From Geosiphon pyriformis (taxonomy: Eukaryota; Glomeromycota; Glomeromycetes; Archaeosporales; Geosiphonaceae): a stretch of 64,000 nucleotides of DNA. This document shows, one piece after another, positions 22,227-33,280 of this stretch. The notes beneath the pieces were generated by a model. The model was not told where the DNA came from. It made no database searches and saw only the letters and a list, made by a program, of their open reading frames with translations. The DNA lies in contig JAAOMT010000675.1 in NCBI GenBank assembly GCA_016748015.1, forward strand, positions 62,001-126,000, in the 5' to 3' direction. The position numbers and the translations under genes were made by a program. Numbering within the stretch: position 1 is the stretch's first letter; the number at the start of each line of letters is the position of its first letter.

Positions 22227-22870
22227 ATGATCTACACAATCTCAGAAAAAAAAGAACCAATTAGCAACTGTATATTAGAATCAGAATTACCATTCAATTC
22301 TGATTCAAATTCTAACAATAAGAATGATGACAATGGTTCCAGCTTTATTCAAAATGGCAATGACAATAACAACAATTCAAACTCCAAACAATATATTGCA
22401 CTTCCTAATCTTTTTAAGAAGCAGAAACTAAAATGGTTTAATTATAATAACGAAAGTATTATGCCAGAACATGCACATAATACTGATGCAAAATTTGATT
22501 TAAAATACCCAGGAAAAGCAGCCATCAAATTGGAACCATATTTACACATCTGCATTGATCTTAAAGTAGCACTAGAAATCTCAACTACAACCATGGTTCA
22601 ATTAGCATCTAGGAACAGTTTAGCAAAAAAAGAAATTAATATAAGAGGAGAAATAATTGATGCAAGATATGTAGGAAATATTATTGCAATGCTACAAAAT
22701 GATTTAAAAAAACCTATATTATAAAGCTAAATAAAAAAATAGCACAGGCAATATTTTTTCTTTTGGTTAAAATAGCTCAATTAGTTTTAGTAAAAAATAA
22801 AGAGAAATTAGGGATGACAGCAAGAGAAACAAGTGGATTCGAATTCATGGGTAAAATAGATGTACCAGTC
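22227..22870 (+). pseudogene. R4 dUTPase-like domain
   Basis: The open run 22227-22724 (165 codons) carries an Asn/Ser-rich linker and then a dUTPase fold: MPEHAHNTDAKFDLKYPGK (motif 1, Gly replaced by Lys), QLASRNSLAKKEI (motif 2), GEIIDARYVGNI (motif 3, with the Asp kept and Gly replaced by Arg). A small deletion after DLKKP shifts frame; motif 4 (KKIAQAIFF) and motif 5 (MTARETSGFEFMGK, with the Arg and the Gly/Phe pair partly kept) follow at 22738-22860. Next comes PVNM, the start of the spacer. The best-preserved dUTPase region in this window together with that of R9. Confidence 0.75.
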
Positions 22871-24175
22871 AATATGGAGAGAAAAAAGTTGTTGATAAGA
22901 GAGAAATTATCTCTATTTGTTAATCAATTTCTATTCCACCATATGACCAGTATATGTTAATATTAGAAAGAAAAGTAAAGGACCAGACACAGATTTTTGA
23001 AGCAGAACCAACTATTTGTAAATCAGAAGAAATTGGGTTCACAAATCTTTATACATCTGCCAAGAACAACAATTACATTAAAGTTCTTATCTACAATACA
23101 ACTGGAGATCCCATCAAAATAATAAAAGAAATTATTATTGGATACTTAAGCACTGAAGTTGAGAATCAACCATTAACAACATCCCAGATTTTCTACAACT
23201 GTGCAGATATGTAGACATTACATTTCAAACAATATATGGAAAAAAAAAATATTATTTGCTCCAATTAGAAAAATTGAAACAAATGAATTTAGAAAACTTA
23301 GATCCATTACAAAAAATACAACTTAAAATGTTATTCAATAATTTTACTAATATTTTTGCCAATAAGAATAAATTTGATAAAACTGATATTATTCAATACC
23401 AAATCAAGACAGAAGATGTAATGTCAATTAAGCAATAAGCATATTGAATACTACCAGCAAGCCATGAAATTATATAACAAGAAATTAACCAGATATTGGA
23501 TAATAGATTAATTCAACCATTAATAAGTTTATGGTTTTCACCAGTTGTATTGGTTCTGAAAAAGAATAGAAAAATTTGGTTTTACATAGATTACCAGAAA
23601 CTTAATGGAGTAACAAAAGGAGATAGCTATTCAACTCCAAAGATTCAAGAATTTTTCGATGCTTTTGGAGGAAAGAAATGGTTCTCAACTTTGAACTTAG
23701 ACAGTAGTTACTGGCAAGTAGCCATAAAGCCAGAAGATAAGAAGAAAACAGCTTTTACAACCCGAGAAAAAAATTTCAAATTTGAAGTTATGTTTTTTGA
23801 CTTAATGAATGCTTCAGCCATATTTCAACAGCTAATGGAAATAGTTTATAGAAGAATATGATGGAAATTAGTAGTTGTTTACTTAGATAATACCAATGTG
23901 TTCTTTAAGATATTTGATAATCATTTACACCATTTCCAACAAGTATTTGAAAGATTAAAAAGAGCCAGATTAAAGTTAAATGCCACTAAGTATTTCTTTG
24001 GAAAAATTGAACTCAAGTTTTTGGGACATGTTGTAAGCAAAGATGGCATCAAAACAGACTTAGACAAGATTAAGATTGTTAAAAACTTTTTAGTACCAAT
24101 TAATCTTCTAGAATTAAGAGCATTCTTGTGATTCACTGAATACTACTGCCACTTCATTCAGAACTTTTCCAAAAT
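22871..24175 (+). pseudogene. R4 spacer and reverse transcriptase
   Basis: Spacer 22871-23440 (open runs 22954-23214 and 23256-23438). RT: 23496-23861 has SLWFSPVVLVLKKNRKIWFYIDYQKLNG and WFSTLNLDSSYWQV (palm motifs A and B region); then VYLDN near 23880-23890 in place of the YxDD active-site box, so the second Asp is lost; then the thumb region 23898-24131 (FFGKIELKFLGHVVSKDGIKT). Stops at about 23859 and 24131. Confidence 0.8.
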
Positions 24176-24179
24176 GGCC

Positions 24180-24660
24180 CAACCACTCTATCAGCTCCAA
24201 GCAAAGAGCATAAAATATGAATGGAAAGAGGAACAACAAAAAGCATTTGACACATTAAAGAAAAAGCTTATTTAAGCTCCAGTTCTAATATATCCAAATC
24301 ACAGTAAACTATTTATCATCACTACAGATGCATCAGACCAAGCATTAGGAGCTGTATTATCTCAGAAAAAACCAGATGGACAGGAACACCCAGTAGCATA
24401 TGCCAATAGAAGTTTGAGTCCAGCTGAAAAAACTATAAAACTCCAGCATTAAAACACTTGGCTATCTATTGGGCTGTTATTAAATAGAAAAAATACTTGA
24501 GTCAAAAGTTTAACATGTACATTGATCACAAAGGATTGACTTTAATCCAGAAACAAAAATTCAGAGATGATTGCTATACAAGATGAAAAATAGGACTTTC
24601 ACTATTTAATTATACAGTACATTATAAAAAAAAGAAAAAAAAACAGAAATGCTGATAATT
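24180..24660 (+). pseudogene. R4 RNase H
   Basis: Follows RT directly. WKEEQQKAFDTLK, then [21 protein letters not shown] with the first catalytic Asp kept, then [14 protein letters not shown] (frame shifted by one base), then the region with the later acidic residues (MYIDHKGLT). Stops at several Gln and Trp codons. In a live element it degrades the RNA of the RNA/DNA hybrid. Confidence 0.7.
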
Positions 24661-24699
24661 TGTCATAAATAAAACAAATCTGAATATTTCAACCCAAAA

Positions 24700-25990
24700 A
24701 TATAACAAAATATGAATACACAAAATATTAACAATTCCAACACTATATTAATACTCAGCAGTTCAAAGAAAAACTATCTCAAAAGGAATGAAACAACATA
24801 AAACAACAATTAAAATATTTTATTACTCACCAAAATATATTATATTAAAAAAACAGAAAGAATTCAGATCAATCACTCAAAGTAATTACAGAACCAGAAA
24901 AAGAAACAATACTATATAGCATGTATTTAGATCTGACAACAGAACACTTTTATAAAGAAACAACCATGGAAAAAACCAGAAAAATATATTATTGGCCATT
25001 AATGTATCCAGACATTATCCAATATGTTCAAAATTGTGATGCTTGTCAGAAAAAAAAAGAAATAAGATCCAATGAACCATTAAAACCAATCAAAGTAAGA
25101 TAATTATTTGATCAAATTGGAATTGATTTAGTTAAACCACTAACAATTACCAGCAAAGGCAACAGATATATTGTAGTAGCCATAGATTATCTTACAAAAT
25201 GGCCAAAAGCAAAAGCAATTCAAAGAGCAGATGCAGAATCCATAGCTGAATTTGTTCATTAAGATCTAATTTGTCAACATGGATGTCCAAAAAAATTACT
25301 ATCAAATCAAAGAACTCACTTTGTAAACAAAACACTAACAAAATTAAGTCAAAAATTTGAAATTAAAAGACCATTATTATCACTATACCATTCACAAATA
25401 AATAGTTTGATTGAAAAATTCAACAGAACATTGTGTAAAGCAATTGCCAAAATCAGCCAAAAAAACCAGGATGAATGAGATTTGTTTATACTATCAGTAT
25501 TATTTGCTTATTGGATAATAAAGCAAGATATCACACAAGTAACATCATTTAAATTAGTATATGGTAAAACTGCAATATTACCAGTTAAATTAGAAGTCAA
25601 CACATATTCAACAAAACCAATAACAGAAGACAATTTCCAAAAAACATTATTAAAAAGAATGTACAACTTAATAGAAACTTTGGAAAACAAATAACAAAAA
25701 GCAGTTAATAATATCCAAAAGTCACAAGCAAAACAAAAAAAAATGGCATAATAACTAATTACTAGATAAACCAGTCAAATTCAAGATTGAAAACAAAGTA
25801 CTTCTACATCATACCAAAATGAAAAAACAATGGAATGGGAAGTTTGACCCCAAATAAGATAGACCATTTCACATTGAAGAAATTCTAAAAAATAGAGCTT
25901 ATAAATTAAGATGAGACAACAAAATTTTAACCAAATTAGTACATAGTAATTAACTAAAATTTTATTATCACATATCATTATTTACTAATA
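24700..25990 (+). pseudogene. R4 integrase
   Basis: HHCC zinc-binding part around 24930-25100 (open run 24921-25103: HFYKETTMEKTRKIYYWPL and NCDACQKKK). Core: first Asp in GIDLV near 25120; second box reads LLSNQRTHFVNK, where Asp is replaced by Asn; third box VEKFN-like reads LIEKFN with the Glu kept (about 25408-25430). C-terminal domain 25482-25694 and tail to about 25980, ending near the LYHxx...PQLGVQ segment. No chromodomain recognised. Confidence 0.75.
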
Positions 25991-26119
25991 GTATTCTACA
26001 ACTGGGAGTACAAAGAACATTAGTGAAACCAGATGAGATTCCATGAGATTTGGAACCAATTATACATATTAAAACAAAACATATTGATTTAATTTACCAA
26101 AACAATATATAAAGAATCA

Positions 26120-26790
26120 AAACATATGACAACAATAACAGAAAAATAGAAATTCCAGATCATATTTACTAATTAGCACAACAATTATTCCAGACCATAA
26201 ATTAACAACAAACAGACATAGAAATAATAATTAATTATCAAATTATCTGCTATAAAAACACTAAAAAAAAAGAAAAAAAATTACATCATATTAACAAATA
26301 CACAAAAAAATTAGCAATAATACTGATAAAATTGTTAAGAAAGTAAAAAGCACTCTTGAAAAACCAGCTGTTATTGTTCAACCAAGAAAAGTGATAACAA
26401 AAAATTGAGATTAATTAATAAAATAATTTCCAGTTTTATATTGCTATTGGCATTTGGGAAAAAAATTAATGATTCAAAATTTGTATATAAATCAAACCAA
26501 AAGAGTCTTTAATCAAAAAATTATACAAGACATAGAAATTTTTATTGGAAAAAAATTTAATTTGAATATATACATTAAAACTATCTACTGAATATACACT
26601 ACCTTTTAAGACTATCTAGAAATACTATTACAACCAGAAATTAGTAGCTTATCTATTAATCAATAAGGAAAAATGACCAATAGCCAGTTTAAAAAACTTC
26701 ATAGAAAAATAGAAAAAATAATCTTAGAAAAAAAAGTTATAAAATTATTACAAAAAGGAATATTAAAAGATTTTAACAGAGCTTAATATT
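26120..26790 (+). pseudogene. R4 3' ORF, unrecognised family
   Basis: Begins near KIEIPDHIY, has a Lys-rich middle, then RVFNQKIIQDIEIFIGKKFN, IYTTF and a C-terminal end DFNRA followed by a stop, right before the polypurine tract. Same order of landmarks as the R7 ORF (40063-40720). Broken by stops. Not recognised; position matches where some Ty3 elements carry an extra gene, but no signal peptide or membrane segment is seen. Confidence 0.6.
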
Positions 26791-26806
26791 AAAAAGGAGG
26801 AAATAA
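26791..26806 (+). other. R4 polypurine tract
   Basis: AAAAAGGAGGAAATAA next to TGTTACACTT, the start of the 3' LTR. Confidence 0.75.
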
Positions 26807-26807
26807 T

Positions 26808-27304
26808 GTTACACTTAGAAAAGAGAAAAATAATACATAATCGAAAAAAAAAAAACACATGATTATAAATTAGCCAATTAAAATAGAAGAAGAGAAAAAA
26901 AAGATTTTTCAGGAAATTCTGAATGTTTCAGAAAATCCAAAATTATTTAGAAAATTCAAAATATTTCAGAAAAGTTGAGGATTTTTCAAGAAATTCTGGA
27001 TGTTTCAGGAAAGCAAGGATTTGGTAAGAAATCTAGCAAAGAAAAAAAATTTCTATGTAAAGAAAATTATGTATATATAACAGTAGTATTAGAAACAAGA
27101 AAAGTACCAATTTTCTATTCAGGATAGAAATTTTCATCTTTATTTCTACTTTATCACTTCAAAAATAGTTACTATTAACCAAATTAAAAATTATCAAAGA
27201 TTAAATAAAACCATACTTATTATTATTTTATATACTTAATTGAAAATTTGACTTAACTCTCCATTATTAACACTTTATGTTGATAATATCTAATACTTAA
27301 TTAC
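26808..27304 (+). repeat. R4 3' LTR (A2), truncated
   Basis: Matches 17355-17870. It has the array (26905-27030), TATA region (about 27068) and hairpin 1 (about 27263-27288), and stops just before hairpin 2. The next base belongs to the R3 spacer (PVNMAEKK). Confidence 0.8.
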
Positions 27305-28590
27305 CCAGTTAATATGGCAGAGAAAAAAGTTATTAACAAGAAAAAAATTATCTCCATCCATCAATCAATTTCCATTCTATTATATAATTAGTACATGTTA
27401 GCTATTGAAAAAAAAGTAAAAGATTAGGCTCAAATTTTTGAAGTAGAAACTACAATTTGTGAATCAAAAAAGATTGAACTCACCAATTTTTACATACCAA
27501 CCAAAAGCCCAAAACACATAAAAATTCCTATTCACAACACAACTAAAGATGTTATTGAGATACCAAAAAGAACTACCATAGGATATTTAAGCACTAAAGT
27601 CGAAAAACAACCACCAAGCACCATTTCAGATTTTCTACAACTGTGTAGATATGTAGATATCACATCACAAACAATATACAGATGAAAAAAATGTTATTTG
27701 CTTTAATTAAAACAATTGAAATAAATGAACTTGGAAAATTTAGACCCATTTTAAAGAATGCAACTCAAAATATTACTCAACAATTTTACAGATATTTTTG
27801 CAAATGAAAATAAATTTGGCAGAACTGATATTATCCAACATTAAATCAAGACTGAAAATACAATGCCAATCAAACAAAAAGCATACAGAGTACCACCAGC
27901 CAGCCATAAAATCATTTGACAGAAAATCAATCAAATGTTAAATAATAGATTAATTTAACTATCAATGAGTTCATGGTTATTACCAATAGTACTAGTCTAT
28001 TAGAAAAATGGAAAAATTCACTTTTGTGTGGATTACAGAAAACTCAACAGTATTATTCATAGAGATAGCTATTCAACTCCATGAATTCAGAAATTATTTG
28101 ATGCTTTTGGAGAAAAAAAATGGTTTTCAATATTAGATCTAAACAGTAGTTACTGGCAAATAGCCATAAAACCAGAAAACAAAGAGAAAACTACATTTAC
28201 AACAAGAGAAGAAAATTTTGAATTTGAAATTATGCTATTTGGTTTAACTAATGCACTGGCCATATTCTAATAGCTAATGGAAATTGTTTATACTAGACTG
28301 CTATAGAAATCAGTAATGGTCTACTTAAATAACACCAGAATATTCTCAAAAACATTTAACAATTATTTTCATCATCTACAACAAGTGTTTGAAAGACTAA
28401 GATGAGCAGAACTAAAGTTAAATGCTACCAAATACTTCTTTGACAAAACAGAATTGAAATTTTTGGAATATATTGTAAGCAAAAACAGCATCAAAACAGA
28501 TCCAAATAAAATTAAAATAGTCAAGAACTTTTTAGTACCAACAAATTTGATGAAACTATGAGCATTCTTAGGATTTGCTAGATATTACTG
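27305..28590 (+). pseudogene. R3 spacer and reverse transcriptase
   Basis: Spacer 27305-27900. RT from about 27900: SSWLLPIVLV-like run, FCVDYRKLN-like near 28020-28045, WFSILDLNSSYWQIAIKP near 28120-28170, active-site box VYLNNT near 28320-28335, where both Asp codons of YxDD read Asn (G-to-A type changes), and thumb region to 28560. Several stops at former Gln and Trp codons. Confidence 0.75.
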
Positions 28591-28599
28591 CCACTTTAT

Positions 28600-29065
28600 T
28601 CAGAACTTCTCCAAACTGGCTCAACCACTCCACCAGCTTCAAGCCAAGAATATGAAATATAAATGGACTGAAGAACAACAAAAAGCATTCAACACTTTAA
28701 GAAAAAAGTTCATCCAAACACTAATATTAATCTATTCAGACTACAGCAAGTCATTTATCATTATTACTAATGTATTAGGTCAAGCATTGGGAGTAGTATT
28801 ATCACAAAAAAGACCAAATAGAAGAGAACACTCAATAGCATACACTAGCCAAAATTTAAGTCCAGCTGAAAAGAACTATAAAACACCAGCACTAAAACAT
28901 TTAGTTATCTATTAGGCAGTTATAAAATAGAAAGAATACTTAAGCCAGAAATTCGATATCTATACTAATTACAAAAGATTGACATCAATCCAGAAGCAAA
29001 AATTTGGAAATGATTGCCATGCTAAATAGAAAATAAAACTTTTACCATTTAAATATACAGTACAT
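28600..29065 (+). pseudogene. R3 RNase H
   Basis: The open run 28652-28915: WTEEQQKAFNTLRKK, then FIIITNVLGQALGVVLSQKR, in which the expected TDAS box reads TNVL, so the first catalytic Asp is lost; then HSIAYTSQNLSPAEKNY. Later part to about 29060 is broken. Confidence 0.7.
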
Positions 29066-29109
29066 TACAAAAAAGAAAAAAAAAACAGAAATACTGACAG
29101 TTTGTTACA

Positions 29110-30500
29110 AATAAAACAAATTTAAAAACATTCTAATCCAAAAATATAACAAAAAATGAATACACAAAAATATGAACAACTTCAACACTATATTAATACC
29201 CAGCAGTTTAAGGAAAAATTATTTCCAAAGGAACAAAACAACATAAAACAACAATCAAAATATTTTATTACTTATCAAAACATACTATATTGGAAAAACA
29301 GAAAAAATCCAGATCAATTACTCAGAGTAATTACAGAACCAAAGAAAGAAACAATACTGTACAACATGTACTCAAATCTAACAGCAAAATATTTTCATAA
29401 AAAAGCAACCATAGAAAAAACCAGAAAAAGATATTATTGACCATCAATGTATCTAGATATCATCCAATACATTCAAAATTGTGATGTTTGTCAAAGAAAA
29501 AGAGGAACAAGACCCAGTAAACCACTAAAACCAATTAAAATGGGACAACTATTTGATAGAATTGAAATTGACTTAGTTGAACTATTAACAATAACCAGCA
29601 GAAGAAATCATTATATAGTAGTAGTTATGAATTATCTTACCAAATGGCCAAAGACAAAAGCAATTCAAAGAGTGAATGCAGAATCTATAGCCAAATTTGT
29701 TTACCAAGATTTGAATTGTCAACATGAATGTTTAAAAGAATTGTTATCAAATCAAAAAACTCATTTTGTAAACAGAACACTAACAGAATTAAGCCAAAGA
29801 TTTGAAATCAAAAAACCATTATCATTGCCATATCATCTACAAACAAATGGTTTAGTGGAAAGATTCAACAGAACATTATGTGAAGCAATAACTAAAATCA
29901 GTCAAAAAAACCAAAATGAATAGAATTTGTTTATACTATTAGTACTATTTGCTTATAGAACAATGAAACAAGATACCACACAAGCAACATCATTTAAACT
30001 TGTTTATAGTAGAACAGCAATTTTACTAGTTAAGATAGACATTAATACATATTCAACAGAATCAATAACAGAAGCTAATTTACAAAAAACATTGCTGAAA
30101 AAAACATATAAACTAATAGAAACACTAGAAAACAAAAGATAAAGAGCAGTTGATAACATTCAAAAGTCACAAAAAAAACAAAAAAAACAACATGATAACC
30201 AATTACCAGATAAACCAGTTGAATTCAGAATTGGAAACAAAGTACTCTTATATTGTACTAAAATGGAAAAACAATGGAGTGGAAAATTTGATCTCAAATG
30301 GAATAGACCATTTTACATAAAAAAAATTCTAGGAAATAGAGCTTATAAATTAAGATGAAACAACAAAATCTTAATTAAAGCAGCACATAATGATCAACTA
30401 AAACCATATCACAATATAGCATCATTATTTACTAGTAATATTCCACAACTAAGAGTACAACAAATATTAGTTCAACCAGATGAGATCTTATGAGATCTGG
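29110..30500 (+). pseudogene. R3 integrase
   Basis: Three nearly adjoining open runs, in one frame apart from single stops: 29156-29440 (N-terminal helices and HFHKKATIEKTRKRYY), 29447-29923 (NCDVCQRKRG of the HHCC domain; IEIDLVE with the first Asp; LLSNQKTHFVNR with Asn for the second Asp; NGLVERFNRTL with the Glu kept) and 29927-30142 (C-terminal domain). The tail continues to about 30500. The best-preserved integrase frame in the window, but without the second catalytic Asp. Confidence 0.8.
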
Positions 30501-30569
30501 AACCAATTATAATCATTGATTTAAATGCATCAAATTAATCAACCAAAAGAGTATATAAGGACAAAATAT

Positions 30570-31225
30570 ATATAACAAAGAACCAAAGAAAATAGAAATA
30601 CTAGACCATATTTACATTTTAGCTCAAAAATTATTTTAGGCCTTAAATCAACAACAATTGGACATGAAAATCACCATTAACCACTAAACAATCTGCTATT
30701 GAAATATCAAGCAAAAAAAAAATACATCATACCAGCAACCACAGAACCAATTAAAAAACTGGTTAAATAAAATAATAGAAAAAGTGAAGAACACTTTTGA
30801 GAAAATATCTATCATAATTCCAACAGAAGAACTTTCAAAAGAAAATTAGAAACAGTAGATAGAACAGCTTCTAATACCATACTGCTACTATTAGTTGGGA
30901 CAAAAGTTGGATATTTAGAAATTATATCTTAATAAAGCCAAAAAAATATTCAATCAAGAGATAATACAGAATATTAAAGACATTATTGGAAAGAAAACAA
31001 ATCTAACACTATACATTAAAACAATCTATCAATTACACACAATATTTCAAAACTACCCAGAAATATTACTACACTTCAACATGAAAACAATAATTATTAA
31101 CCAGTAGGAAAGAATGAACAACTCATAAATTGAAGATATAAGAACCAGAGTTGAACAAATGATATTAGAAAGAAAAGTTATAGAACTAATTCAAAATGAA
31201 GATTTCAACAGAGCTCAATATTAAA
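30570..31225 (+). pseudogene. R3 3' ORF, unrecognised family
   Basis: Starts near KIEILDHIY, and has KAKKIFNQEIIQNIKDIIGKK, LYIKTIYQLHTIFQNYPE and DFNRAQY then stop before the polypurine tract. The last third is readable in one frame; the middle is broken. Same family as in R2, R4, R5, R7 and R9. Confidence 0.65.
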
Positions 31226-31238
31226 AAGGAGGAGATAA
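31226..31238 (+). other. R3 polypurine tract
   Basis: AAAGGAGGAGATAA just before the 3' LTR. Confidence 0.7.
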
Positions 31239-32121
31239 TATTATTCATAGAAAAAGCATACAAGAAATAATAGAAAAAACAGATAGACCATTAGGAGAAT
31301 AGTAGTTAACATATAAGCACATTGCTTAGCAATGTGGAGTATTGTCAAGAATTATGGCACATTGCTCAGTAATGTGAAGCAATATTAGAAAATTAAAACA
31401 CATTGTTCAAGAAATTATAATACATTGCTTGAAAATGTGAGTAATTTTATAGAACCCAAATTATGTATATATAACAAAAGCATTAAAAACAGAAAAGATA
31501 GACTGAACAGAATAGAATTAATACCAAGATCTCTCAGTTAAGAATATCTTAGTTAAAATTATAAATATTAATAAATAATTATTCACCATCTAAATTATTT
31601 TCTCCACTATTAATACTTTATGTTGATAGTATCCAATACTTGATCACACTGAAACAATAGCTTTTGATTATAGCTATTGACAGAATACTAACTCTTTTTT
31701 GTCTTGGCTTATTTCTTTTTTTTCTTTTTTTTTTCTTTTGTTATTTACTAATTAATTAAAAGAATTAATATGCAGAGTACTGACATCAAGAGATAGTACT
31801 GGTAAAAAACCCAAAAATAATAATAGACACTCAGATTTGAAGATAGCTTATTAGAAGATTGCCAGCCATTATATTGAGAAAAAAATTGACAGAATTGCGA
31901 TTTCAGAAAGCAACAGATAACAAAGCACACCAACTTGAAAGTTGAAGAAATTAAAAACATTACACTAAGATACCAACATTGAATTTCTGTCTATTATACA
32001 AAAAACTCAACCAAAACCTTAAGATATAAAAACCTTTAGCTATTACTAATAAGATTGGCTATTAAACACCAAGTTATAAGTTTGTTATTTAATTCAAAAC
32101 CCCAAATAATTACCTGTAACA
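31239..32121 (+). repeat. R3 3' LTR (A3)
   Basis: 883 bp, TATTATTCATAG ... CTGTAACA. Counterpart of 13259-14173, with the 41-bp array shortened (31317-31445), TATA (about 31465), hairpin 1 (31608-31630, one arm mutated), hairpin 2 and TACTAAC (about 31687). R2 gag resumes at 32122. Confidence 0.85.
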
Positions 32122-32301
32122 GTATCATTGTGGAGGTTGATAAATGATCTGATTGTTAACTAAGTATTCCTCAATTTTTTGGTTAATTGAACCACTGAAT
32201 TGTTTCAATTTTGAGTTTAAGTTAAATAATCTATTTATCACTAGATTTATAGCTTAGACATGATTGGCTTTAAGTTTAGCTAATTCAAAGTCTTTTGGCA
32301 T
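32122..32301 (-). pseudogene. R2 Gag fragment beyond R3
   Basis: GTATCATTGTGGAGGTTGATAAATG follows the R7 gag text near 46731-46755 without a break, giving the segment just upstream of the zinc knuckle (linker and the end of the capsid-like core) on the minus strand. It is cut at 32301 by the R5 LTR, and the remaining gag and 5' LTR of R2 are not found further right. Confidence 0.7.
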
Positions 32302-33219
32302 TATTACTCATAGAATATAGAAATTATATATTAGTATACAAATTAGCTAATTAGAATGAGATGCAATAAAAGTGGAATTCCAGAATTTTTCTTAAAAAAA
32401 TTATAGAATTCCAGAATTACAGGATTCTAGTAAGAAGAATTACAAAATTACAGAATTACAGGATCCCTTTCAAGGAATTACAGGATTCTAGAAATTTTAG
32501 GATTTTTGGCTAAGGAATTAAGGAATTTAAAGAATCTCATATAATAAAAATTATGTATATATAGCAATAGTATTAGAAGCAAAAAGAGCAGAATCTCTAA
32601 GTTAGAATCCTTAGTTTAGAACTTCTAGTTCCAATCTCTATCTATCTTTTTATATAATAGTATTCTATGACTTAAAGTAAAAACATCAAATATTAATAAA
32701 ATACTTATTAAATTATTATTATATATTTTTCTGCTATCAACAACTCATATTGATAGTTATTAATACTTAACTGCATTAGACTAATAGCTCTTGATCACAG
32801 CTATTGATAAGATACTGACTTTTTCTTGCTTTGGCTTATTTCTTTATTTTATTTTCTTTTTTTTTCTTTTTTTCTTTTGTTTTGTTATTATTTACTAATT
32901 AATTAAAGATTAATACACAGAGTTATTGATGTCAAGTGATTGGTAAAAGACCCAGAAATAAGAGTAGAACACTTATGAATTGAGGATAGCTTATCAGGAA
33001 AATTACTGGCCATTACACTAAGAAAAAAATTTGATGGAATTGTGATTCTGAAAAGCAATAAATAAAAACAATACTTGAATCTTTGTTTATTATACAAAGA
33101 ACTCCACCAAAACCTTTAGATATAAAAACCTTCAGATATCATCAAACATAATTTAGCTATTGAGCACCAAGTTACAGGTTTGTTATTTGTTTCTACATCC
33201 CAAATAATCACTTATAACA
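32302..33219 (+). repeat. R5 5' LTR (A1)
   Basis: 918 bp, TATTACTCATAG ... CTTATAACA. GAATTCC-type array at 32373-32525, TATA near 32553, worn hairpin 1 (about 32737-32760), hairpin 2 (about 32785-32810), pyrimidine tract (32820-32880). Partner: 59885-60778. Confidence 0.85.
32373..32525 (+). repeat. GAATTCC-type short-period array, A1 promoter
   Basis: Words such as GAATTCCAG, GAATTACAGG and GGATTCTAG recur at roughly 10-bp steps or multiples. Counterparts: 59950-60085, and inverted 8400-8500, 39838-39985 and 48961-49125. Units are degenerate, so the exact period is less certain than in the other families. Confidence 0.6.
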
Positions 33220-33221
33220 TT

Positions 33222-33258
33222 TGGTGCTCCCTGTAAGATATAATCTTACAAAGAACCA
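33222..33258 (+). other. R5 primer-binding site in a 37-nt hairpin
   Basis: TGGTGCTCCCTGTAAGAT, ATA loop, ATCTTACAAAGAACCA. The upper 8 bp of the stem pair perfectly in this copy. Confidence 0.75.
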
Positions 33259-33280
33259 GTACCAATAACAATTATTCAAA

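Larger units (their letters stand above)
17355..27304 (+). mobile_element. R4: Ty3-type element nested in R3
   Basis: A2 LTRs at 17355-18297 and, truncated, 26808-27304. Internal order: primer-binding site, gag (18360-20255), an A-type LTR remnant carrying an LTR-B (20256-21674) in place of the protease, Cys-rich module, dUTPase, RT, RNase H, integrase, 3' ORF, polypurine tract. Frames are less damaged than in R3 but still broken in every domain. The 3' LTR loses its right part at the R3 junction. Confidence 0.8.
13259..32121 (+). mobile_element. R3: Ty3-type element inserted in R2, carrying R4
   Basis: Bounded by A3 LTRs (13259-14173 and 31239-32121). Left half: gag, protease, part of the Cys-rich module (to 17354). 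Right half from 27305: end of the dUTPase-RT spacer, RT, RNase H, integrase, 3' ORF. Between them sits R4. R3 lacks its own dUTPase and the second half of the Cys-rich module, and the 3' LTR of R4 is truncated at 27304, so one deletion seems to have removed both. Confidence 0.8.

Noticed and set aside
23880-23890. A functional alternative RT active site (YLDN or YLNN)
   Set aside because: The changes are G-to-A type, differ among copies, and R7 keeps YLDD; this is decay rather than a new active site.
25700-26100. Chromodomain after integrase
   Set aside because: The integrase tail ends in a short conserved run and then linker; I see no aromatic-cage pattern of a chromodomain, in R4 or in R3, R7 and R9.
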